From contig JAPLNM010000031.1 of NCBI GenBank assembly GCA_026692845.1, positions 1-42,847 of the forward strand: a DNA stretch of 42,847 nt, given 5' to 3'. The translations under genes and the position numbers were made by a program. A model generated the notes under the pieces. The model did not search any database. It saw only the letters and a list, made by a program, of their open reading frames with translations, and had not been told where the DNA came from. Positions 37,282 to 42,847 of this stretch are shown one piece after another. The stretch's first letter is position 1; every line of letters starts with the position of its first letter. This DNA comes from Planctomycetota bacterium (GTDB lineage Bacteria > Planctomycetota > Planctomycetia > Pirellulales > Pirellulaceae).

Positions 37282-38355
37282 CTATCGGCGAGCGACCATT
37301 CGGAAGACAAAGGCGTCGTCGAAATCGACTTGCTGGAGCGAGTGGCGCATTTGTAGATGGCGGTTAAAAACCAAACCGATCTCGGTCGCTGCGATGTTGC
37401 CACCCGGCGTCAATTGCTCGTGTCCAAAGAGTAGTCGGTAATCGCGATAGGTCATCACATCGTCGATCTGCTTGGGCATTTCGATATCCCAAGTCCCACC
37501 GCCCAACGAGCCGCTCAGATACAGTCGTTTCGTGTCGCTCAGGGCGTATTGGATGCGAGGACGCGGATAGACGAGGTCAAAGCGCCAGGCCTCCCCGAGC
37601 GGATGATGCCAGGAGAATCCCATCACTGGCAAAATCTTGTAATCGTCCCGATTCACGTAGTCGACGCCAAAGATCCAGTCGAGGGTTTCATGGCGATGCA
37701 GTGATCCGACTGCATGACCCAGTGGACGGACCCCTTCCCTGGCACTGTCTTCGAAGTCGCTGTAGACGCCGATGCTCGAGGCCAGATCGTAACTGAATGT
37801 ATCTCCGAGGGTGTTTCGGGTTTGATAACCGAGTGCAAAGTCCCATAGTCGAGGTGGAAGTGGCACTGAAGTTGGGCCCGAGAGCAAATGAAGTCCCATG
37901 GCCGTGGTCAACCCCGAGGATTGTGAGGACGCAAGATAAGGCATACTCGTGAAATCCAACCATCCGAATTGCTCGCCATCGCCGGGCATAAATCCGGTGA
38001 TCGTCTCGCTCGAACGGTACACCCTATACCTAGCGTCCGTTCGGGTGGAATGCATCGGATCGGACTCGGCAGGGGCTCCGTCGATACGCCGAAGTTTGCT
38101 CGTTGGGATCGAATCTGGAATTTCGAATTCCAAGTCTTCGAGATTTCCGGTCAATGCGTTTTGGGGGGATTCGGTCGCCGTTTGTTCGATCGCCGTTTGG
38201 CTGTAGGGAGAAGCCAAGCTGTAGGTTTCGGTGGGCGATTGCACCGAAAGGTACGGAGGAAAATCCTGAGCGCTAGTCGAATAGGCAGCCACGACGACCC
38301 CTGCGATCCAAGCGATCGCAAAGAGTAACGGCTCAGAGGAAATCCAAAGACGCAT
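37282..38355 (-). CDS. Probable outer-membrane / envelope protein
   Basis: A 357-residue protein (from ATG 38355). A signal peptide is evident (about residues 1-29, MRLWISSEPLLFAIAWIAGVVVAAYSTSAQ), followed by a low-complexity Ser/Pro/Thr region. The C-terminal two-thirds has alternating aromatic/hydrophobic strands (WDFALGYQTRNTLGDTFSYDL, WIFGVDYVNRDDYKILPVMGF, RPRIQYALSDTKRLYLSGSL) that suggest an outer-membrane beta barrel, possibly like the DUF6268 group, which is not certain. Another in-frame ATG at 38403 would lengthen the n-region by 16 residues; neither has a strong ribosome binding site. Confidence 0.7.
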   Translation of the reverse strand: MRLWISSEPLLFAIAWIAGVVVAAYSTSAQDFPPYLSVQSPTETYSLASPYSQTAIEQTATESPQNALTGNLEDLEFEIPDSIPTSKLRRIDGAPAESDPMHSTRTDARYRVYRSSETITGFMPGDGEQFGWLDFTSMPYLASSQSSGLTTAMGLHLLSGPTSVPLPPRLWDFALGYQTRNTLGDTFSYDLASSIGVYSDFEDSAREGVRPLGHAVGSLHRHETLDWIFGVDYVNRDDYKILPVMGFSWHHPLGEAWRFDLVYPRPRIQYALSDTKRLYLSGSLGGGTWDIEMPKQIDDVMTYRDYRLLFGHEQLTPGGNIAATEIGLVFNRHLQMRHSLQQVDFDDAFVFRMVARR

Positions 38356-38901
38356 CAAGCATGTCGTTTCGTCGAGCGTTTTGGAACTTTTGATCGTGTG
38401 CATGAACCCCAAGCGCAGTGGACGAGGAAAGGTCCCATTCGAAAGCCCTCTGGGGTACATCGGCCAAGAGGCAGGCAACGTTCAATGGAATTTTCAGAGA
38501 GTGTAAAGCCCGGTGATTTGCAAAGTCTAGGCGGATTTCTTTGTTTTGCGGCGGAAGATTCCAAGGAGAGTAAGGCCACTGGCAAAGATAGCCACGCTTG
38601 CCGGTTTAGGAACTGCAGTGGAATTGAATCCAATGATGTCAAAGGCTCGAAGATCAAGATTGGATCCATGATTCCCCGTCCAAGATTGTTTTTCCAGTGA
38701 CTTGCTTGTCGACCGTCTCCGAAACGCGGTCTTAAAAGCCAACGCAGGTACGAAGACTGCCCCGATGGCATGAAAGTCTAAGAAAAAGCTAAAATGCAAG
38801 ATAAGTTTCTGCACTTCGCGGATTCTGATTCTGTGGGAACGATTCACGGGTAAAATAGCGACTCACGGTCCGGTGATCGGAAGCACAAGGCTTTGGTATC
38901 T
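38356..38901. other. Gene-poor region with a PEP-CTERM remnant
   Basis: The region between the envelope protein and the TAXI-like gene contains no convincing intact gene. Its one recognisable element is the PEP-CTERM tail encoded on the minus strand (see the separate entry). No palindromic repeat family of the kinds seen elsewhere in the window was found here. Confidence 0.55.
38527..38847 (-). pseudogene. PEP-CTERM protein remnant
   Basis: An open stretch of 106 codons whose C-terminus is a PEP-CTERM-like tail: AVPKPASVAIFASGLTLLGI followed by FRRKTKK, with Lys in place of the usual Glu of the PEP motif. It is preceded by LRAFDIIGFNS, which resembles the strand before the tail in these proteins. 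There is no signal peptide, and the N-terminal part looks like random sequence. It is probably the decayed 3' end of a former PEP-CTERM gene. Confidence 0.55.
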
Positions 38902-40350
38902 ATGCATCTGAAGATCGAAGGCATCATCGAGGGGGCAGAGCGCATAGGCGAGAAAATCGCGGTGGAACTCCCTACCCACACGGGACTTGCGGGTGCAGTT
39001 GAGGAGATACATCGCGCGGCCCTAGCGGCCCAGAGGATTTCACACAGCAGTCGACGATTGCTGTCGCTTGGCCGTCTACCGGCCGCGTTCCTCGGGCTAG
39101 CACTCCTTTTCTTTCTTGTTTGGGCTTATTGGAACTTCTTTTACACCCCAGGTGTGACCCTTGTCTTTCCTCGCGGGGACTACACCGAAGAAAACCGGCA
39201 GCACTTCCGCAAATCCGGAATCCGTTTTGAACCCGTCGAATCATCGACTGAGGCGATCGAGCGGGTGTCCGAGGGTAAGGCGGACGTGGCATTGATCCAA
39301 GCCGGTATTCCGATCAGCAAATCGTTGAGTATCCTGCAGACCCCGCTCACGGAGGTCGTGCTATGGTTGACGCGTAAGGGGCATGTGCCATCGAAGCCGA
39401 TTTCGGTGGTACTGACCAACTCCGAGAACGAGGGGAGTCACTCGGTGGCCAAGGATTTTTTTCGAAAGTGGCATTTGGACCATCCGATTGAGTTCCGCTA
39501 CGCTTGGGGCTCGCTAGGAGCGTTGGTCGATGGATCCAAAATCGCCGATTCGATTCCAGCCGAGGTCGACGCGATCTTCGTGGTGGTCAATGTGACCGAC
39601 GAAGCCAATGTTGCGAAGGTAAAGTTTGTTCTTTCGGAGGGGTTCGAGTTTGCCTCGCCGTATATCGGAGCGCACCGAACGCATCTGCGGTACCCAGAGG
39701 AGTTCCCGATGCCGGCCGGTTACATCGTCCAGGAACCTCGCATCCCGGACCGAGAGATTCTGACTTACTCGGTCCCGAATGTCCTTGTGGCACGGCCTGG
39801 CATCAACAGTTCGACCCTGGCTGGTCTCGCGAAGCTTTTCGAAAGCGACACGCTTAAACTGCAATCCAAGCAATTTGAGTTCAATGCGACCGAAGCGAGC
39901 GAAGCGTTCCAAGGTGTCGATGCATTTCTCGGGATCCTGATCAACATCTTCCTAGGATTCCTGGCCTTGCTTGGTTTGGAAATGTGGGTGTATCGCAAAC
40001 GGTTTCACGAGTTAAACTCGTCGGTGAGTCTCTTGAGCATGCTTCAGAGCAACAAGGACATTCTGGGGGTGACCGACCCGACGTTGCTTTCAGAAAACCT
40101 TCAGTATTTGTCCCACGTCAGTGACCTCTTGAGCATGATCAGCGCCATCAATGGCTATTACACCCAAGAAAACTCCTCGTTGCTCTTCAATAAGCAATCG
40201 GAGGTTATCCATGAGCGCTGCGACAATCTCAAGCTCAACATCCAGTTGAAGATCCTGCATGCGGGCATCCGGCTAGAGCCCCTCGGAAGCACCCGAGAAA
40301 CCCCGCCGAGCGATGTCGGCGAAAACAAAGATCTTGCGAACACAGGCTAA
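38902..40350 (+). CDS. Membrane-anchored TAXI/TRAP-like solute-binding protein
   Basis: A 482-residue protein with two membrane segments, about residues 61-82 and 342-364. Between them is an extracytoplasmic domain resembling TAXI-family (TRAP transporter) periplasmic binding proteins: YTEENRQHFRKSGIRFEPVESS, SEGKADVALIQAG and LTEVVLWLTRKG follow the pattern seen in that family. About 60 residues precede the first segment and about 118 follow the second, probably helical and cytoplasmic. No TRAP permease gene is nearby, so it may be a sensor or a stand-alone receptor rather than a transporter part. Start ATG 38902 has AAGG upstream; an in-frame TTG lies at 38893. Confidence 0.75.
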   Translation: MHLKIEGIIEGAERIGEKIAVELPTHTGLAGAVEEIHRAALAAQRISHSSRRLLSLGRLPAAFLGLALLFFLVWAYWNFFYTPGVTLVFPRGDYTEENRQHFRKSGIRFEPVESSTEAIERVSEGKADVALIQAGIPISKSLSILQTPLTEVVLWLTRKGHVPSKPISVVLTNSENEGSHSVAKDFFRKWHLDHPIEFRYAWGSLGALVDGSKIADSIPAEVDAIFVVVNVTDEANVAKVKFVLSEGFEFASPYIGAHRTHLRYPEEFPMPAGYIVQEPRIPDREILTYSVPNVLVARPGINSSTLAGLAKLFESDTLKLQSKQFEFNATEASEAFQGVDAFLGILINIFLGFLALLGLEMWVYRKRFHELNSSVSLLSMLQSNKDILGVTDPTLLSENLQYLSHVSDLLSMISAINGYYTQENSSLLFNKQSEVIHERCDNLKLNIQLKILHAGIRLEPLGSTRETPPSDVGENKDLANTG

Positions 40351-40389
40351 GCGGCCCGGTGCGGTTATCTCCGGATTCGGACGTTTTTT

Positions 40390-40472
40390 AACCACGGAAC
40401 ACACCGAACACACGGAAAAGAATCCTTGTACGGTTATGCCTTGTTTCCGTGTATTCGGTGTGTTCCGTGGTT
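40390..40472. repeat. 29-bp inverted repeat (ACCACGGAACACACC type)
   Basis: The arms 40390-40418 and 40444-40472 are reverse complements with a single mismatch, separated by 25 bp. The arms contain ACCACGGAACACACCGAA, a motif type familiar from dispersed repeats in planctomycete genomes. It lies between a plus-strand gene and a convergent minus-strand gene, so it could act as a bidirectional terminator. Confidence 0.88.
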
Positions 40473-40541
40473 CCGCGGTTTTCGACAACAAGACTGAGCA
40501 GGTGGTCGCCGCACCGGCGTCTCATGCTGTCTTTCGCTCCC

Positions 40542-41159
40542 TTAAGATAAGAAGCCATTGGGCTCGGAGGATGCCATCGATTGCCGTAAGCGTCGAAGCA
40601 CTCGACTGCGGCACTGCCGAACGTTGGCAGGCGTCATCTCCAACAACTTTGCAACCTCTTCGGTCGAATGCTGATCGACAACACACATCCAAAAGGCTTG
40701 CCATGTCTTGGGCTCCACCTCGCGCTGCACGATCGCCATCGCCCGCCCTACGACATCTTTCGACCTTGCCGAAGCATCGCTTCGCGGTTCTCCTTCGAAC
40801 GGTAGTTCGGCCAGTCGCATCGCAAAGCTTGAGCCACCCACCACCGCTGGCGCGTGCACTTCTCGCCGGCGATAGTCAGCAATCCTGCGTCGCACGATCT
40901 GGTGCAGCCAAGCCCTAAAGGCACCTTGCCCGGGCTCGGAACGAAAGCTCGCTAAGCCCCGGGCAACCGACATCCACGTATCCTGGATCACATCCGAGGT
41001 GGCGGGCTGATCAAGCCCTTGACCGCGGCACCAAAGCGATATCCTAGGTTCGTACAATGTCACTAGCTTTTGCCACGCCTCGGGTTCCGAACCGATCGCC
41101 GCCGCCAAAAGAGAACCGCGGGTTGGTAAGGAATCGGTCGAGCTGGACTGCGAATTCAT
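40542..41159 (-). CDS. ECF RNA polymerase sigma factor (planctomycete type)
   Basis: A 205-residue sigma-70 family ECF factor. Region 2 spans about residues 25-95 (EAWQKLVTLYEPRISLWC, DVIQDTWMSVARGLASFR, FRAWLHQIVRRRIADYRRR). A longer than usual linker follows, then region 4 (about 145-195, STEEVAKLLEMTPANVRQCRSRVLRRLR), a helix-turn-helix that would read the -35 element. Planctomycetes have many ECFs of this form, often linked to a kinase or anti-sigma gene; none adjoins it here. It is divergent from the Gly/Met-repeat protein with only about 25-105 bp between, so the two may share control. Confidence 0.9.
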   Translation of the reverse strand: MNSQSSSTDSLPTRGSLLAAAIGSEPEAWQKLVTLYEPRISLWCRGQGLDQPATSDVIQDTWMSVARGLASFRSEPGQGAFRAWLHQIVRRRIADYRRREVHAPAVVGGSSFAMRLAELPFEGEPRSDASARSKDVVGRAMAIVQREVEPKTWQAFWMCVVDQHSTEEVAKLLEMTPANVRQCRSRVLRRLRQSMASSEPNGFLS

Positions 41160-41183
41160 AAGGAAACAACCTTTCGGCTTGTC

Positions 41184-42287
41184 GTGTCACACTCCCAACG
41201 ACTCTCTGATGTCCCCGGTTATGTTATCGAAAAAGCCGGGCAGAAAAAAGCGTACTGTGCGAAAATGCACTCTTGGATTGCCTTTCTTACCCATCGCATT
41301 CAGATCGACACACAAAGGGATAAAGAGTTTTCCTCCACGATCGCAACCCTCTTAAACGACCCAAAGTTGGACTTGGATCGGTTCTTGCTTTTGGCAGCCT
41401 ACACGCCATTTTCCGGTTCGGCCGACGATGATCTCGACGCCTGGCGCGAACAAGTCCGAGAACGGCTCGCCAACGAACTGCATCGATGGGCCGGTTCGCG
41501 CAAAGTACTTGGGGGATTAGGTATGGGGCCGACGATGATCACAACGAATTTCGATGGAATCGGCTTTGGACGCGGCAATTCCACCAAAGGCATCGGTGGT
41601 GGCATGGGTGGTGGCATGGGTGGTGGCATGGGAGGTGGTGGCATGGGAGGTGCGTACGGGGGCATGAATCCGAACGAGCCGTCCGAACTCGGACTGCAAC
41701 TGCTGGCCTTGTGCTCTAGGATACCTCGCGACCTAAGACCGGTCGAAGCGCTCGAACAACTCGCAACCTCGATGCGGCCGATCGCCGCGAATGCATCGGA
41801 GTCCAAGTCGTTGGGAGGCATTTCTTGGGGTAATGTCTATACTTTTGACAATGAATTCATGGGTGAACGGACGGCCCAGGGAATGCGGAAGCTTACCGAG
41901 CCCGAAGTTGCAAGTGGGCTGCTTCGCTGGCTTGACCAATTGCGATTGGGAGACATGGTAGCCCACGGTGAGGTGGTTAACCAATTTTGGAATGCCTTGA
42001 AGCGCCCAGCGAGTTCGAATCCTTTGGATTGGATTGTCGAAAGCGGTCGAGATCAATCCAAAATCGATCGGTTATTGAAATTCCTACCGGAATCGTTCGC
42101 CGATCTCGAGTTAGGCGTCAGCCACGTCGTTCTGGAAAACGATCGGAGCGTCCATCATGGGTCTTTTGTCGCTGGTCCTGGCGCGGGGGGGGTTGGCACA
42201 GATCGGTTCGAAATCACACTCAAACTCGAACCTGCCGGATGGCGCGTCGCAACGTTCAAGTACGGCAAAAACATCATCGAGTTCTAG
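41184..42287 (+). CDS. Hypothetical protein with Gly-Gly-Met repeats
   Basis: An open frame of 367 codons from GTG 41184; ATG 41265 (340 codons) is the alternative, and neither has a good ribosome binding site. No signal peptide or membrane segment is clear. A Gly-rich run with repeated GGGM (residues about 138-158) separates a helical N-terminal part from a C-terminal part, which ends in a strand-rich segment (DRFEITLKLEPAGWRVATFKYG) like those of small secreted or lipid-binding domains. The family is unknown. It is divergent from the ECF sigma factor gene. Confidence 0.7.
   Translation: MSHSQRLSDVPGYVIEKAGQKKAYCAKMHSWIAFLTHRIQIDTQRDKEFSSTIATLLNDPKLDLDRFLLLAAYTPFSGSADDDLDAWREQVRERLANELHRWAGSRKVLGGLGMGPTMITTNFDGIGFGRGNSTKGIGGGMGGGMGGGMGGGGMGGAYGGMNPNEPSELGLQLLALCSRIPRDLRPVEALEQLATSMRPIAANASESKSLGGISWGNVYTFDNEFMGERTAQGMRKLTEPEVASGLLRWLDQLRLGDMVAHGEVVNQFWNALKRPASSNPLDWIVESGRDQSKIDRLLKFLPESFADLELGVSHVVLENDRSVHHGSFVAGPGAGGVGTDRFEITLKLEPAGWRVATFKYGKNIIEF
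41595..41650 (+). repeat. In-frame 12-bp GGTGGTGGCATG tandem repeat
   Basis: GGTGGTGGCATG starts at 41595, 41607 and 41619; after a GGA codon, GGTGGTGGCATG recurs at 41634. It encodes GGGM repeats inside the hypothetical protein. Confidence 0.85.
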
Positions 42288-42343
42288 GAATCGTTGAACG
42301 GCTCTCTCGAAGAAGGCTGATCAGATAGAAGGGCGTTGCTCGT

Positions 42344-42525
42344 GGCCTCCGTCGGCTTTACGCCGAATGGCGTTGAATTAAAAGCGGAACGGCGCAAGCC
42401 GTCCGGTGAAAAACACTGCGATATCGGGGACATTCCATCACTCACCGCAGTGCTTGCGCACTTCCGCTTACACTAATTCAACGCCATTGGGCTTTACGCC
42501 GGCGGGGCCAAGGCTCTTTGGCTAC
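42344..42525. repeat. REP-like element (type of 95-124) split by an insertion
   Basis: The left half (42344-42365, GGCCTCCGTCGGCTTTACGC onward) and the right half (from 42490, GGCTTTACGCCGGCGGGGCC) together rebuild a copy of the hairpin element seen at 95-124, followed by a relative of its GACGGCTAC tail. The 12-bp GGCTTTACGCCG is present on both sides of the break. Confidence 0.8.
42366..42489. mobile_element. 124-bp MITE-like insertion in a REP-like element
   Basis: The inserted segment has perfect 14-bp terminal inverted repeats, ATGGCGTTGAATTA (42367-42380) and TAATTCAACGCCAT (42474-42487), and AAGCGGA inside the left end is matched by TCCGCTT inside the right. It is flanked by a 12-bp direct duplication, GGCTTTACGCCG (42354-42365 and 42490-42501). 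Inside are a hairpin ACGGC-GCAA-GCCGT and a second pair CACTGCG/CGCAGTG. It has no coding capacity, so it would need a transposase supplied from elsewhere. Confidence 0.75.
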
Positions 42526-42531
42526 AACGTT

Positions 42532-42847
42532 TTACTTCCCTGCTCGTTCCACTTTGATCCATTCGATCTCCAGTTTGAAAGGCCCGGCCTTTTTGTCACC
42601 CAACATGAAGCCAATCGAGTTGATTTCTGCGGGCTTGACCGCCCCTGCGTTCGTGACGATGCGACCAAACGAAGTCGCCTCAAACGTATCGAGCGGGATT
42701 TTCACCTCAATCCACTGGTCTTTCTTGGTTTGCATTGCGGCCCGGTAAGAGTAAGCCACCCGTTGCCTGTTAGGGTAAAGATTCAGCATATACTCGCGAC
42801 CATCGCCGCGGACTTTGGCGACCAGTGTATCACCCTGCTCAATACCG
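42532..42847 (-). CDS. CIA30-domain protein, partial (5' end outside window)
   Basis: The C-terminal part of a protein with a CIA30/NDUFAF1-like (galactose-binding-fold) domain. In the same frame the sequence runs from the window edge through GDTLVAKVRGDGREYMLNLY, then KDQWIEVKIPLDTFEATSFGR, ending IEWIKVERAGK. Bacterial members are found alone or as secreted carbohydrate-binding modules. The ATG at 42789 is internal because the domain clearly continues upstream. No function beyond the domain can be given. Confidence 0.82.
   Translation of the reverse strand, partial: GIEQGDTLVAKVRGDGREYMLNLYPNRQRVAYSYRAAMQTKKDQWIEVKIPLDTFEATSFGRIVTNAGAVKPAEINSIGFMLGDKKAGPFKLEIEWIKVERAGK

Overview
The window is a stretch of chromosome from a planctomycete, most probably a member of the Pirellulales (Rhodopirellula/Pirellula-like). 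The evidence is family content. It carries a planctomycete-type cytochrome c protein with PSCyt1, DUF1549 and DUF1553 domains, followed by its usual DUF1501 partner. It also has a giant protein with an LEPR-XLL-type N-terminus, a PEP-CTERM surface protein plus a PEP-CTERM remnant, a planctomycete-style ECF sigma factor, and several families of short palindromic repeats. No tRNA, rRNA, phage module or CRISPR array was seen.

Layout. 1-1571: a REP-associated tyrosine transposase (RAYT)-like gene embedded in REP-like palindromic repeats, some in exact 41-bp tandem arrays. 1588-3937 (minus): pyrE, a LysM/L,D-transpeptidase and a Rieske protein. 4117-8017 (plus): a two-domain M16 peptidase and tilS. 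8014-10249 (minus): a secreted AXE1-like hydrolase and a 61-aa membrane protein. 10440-11366 (plus): a histone-deacetylase-family amidohydrolase. 11614-24432 (plus): one 4272-residue protein. It has an LEPR-XLL-type N-terminus, two Calx-beta-like domains, about ten 110-residue beta repeats, about 2,250 residues of charged helix with a roughly 240-residue period, and a Tle1/DUF2235-like lipase domain near the C-terminus. 24398-26014 (minus): an M24 peptidase and a YjbQ-family protein. 26291-29029 (plus): mdh, then a two-gene unit with an apparent dead alpha/beta hydrolase. 29285-33918 (plus): the PSD1/DUF1501 pair. 33967-35176: an amidohydrolase gene broken by an internal deletion. 35213-37020: an alpha/beta hydrolase and a PEP-CTERM protein. 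37282-38847 (minus): a probable outer-membrane protein and a PEP-CTERM remnant. 38902-42287: a TAXI-like membrane-anchored binding protein, an ECF sigma factor (minus) and a divergent Gly/Met-repeat protein. 42532-end (minus): a CIA30-domain protein running off the edge.

Most genes are housekeeping or scattered accessory functions rather than one pathway. The points most worth attention are the giant protein with a Tle1-like catalytic centre, the RAYT/REP locus, a 124-bp MITE-like insertion inside a REP-like element at 42366-42489, an in-frame 15-bp tandem repeat inside the signal peptide of the PSD1 protein, the hydrolase with Gly at the nucleophile position, and the amidohydrolase deletion at a probable 9-bp microhomology. 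All functional calls come from reading the sequence; no database search was run.
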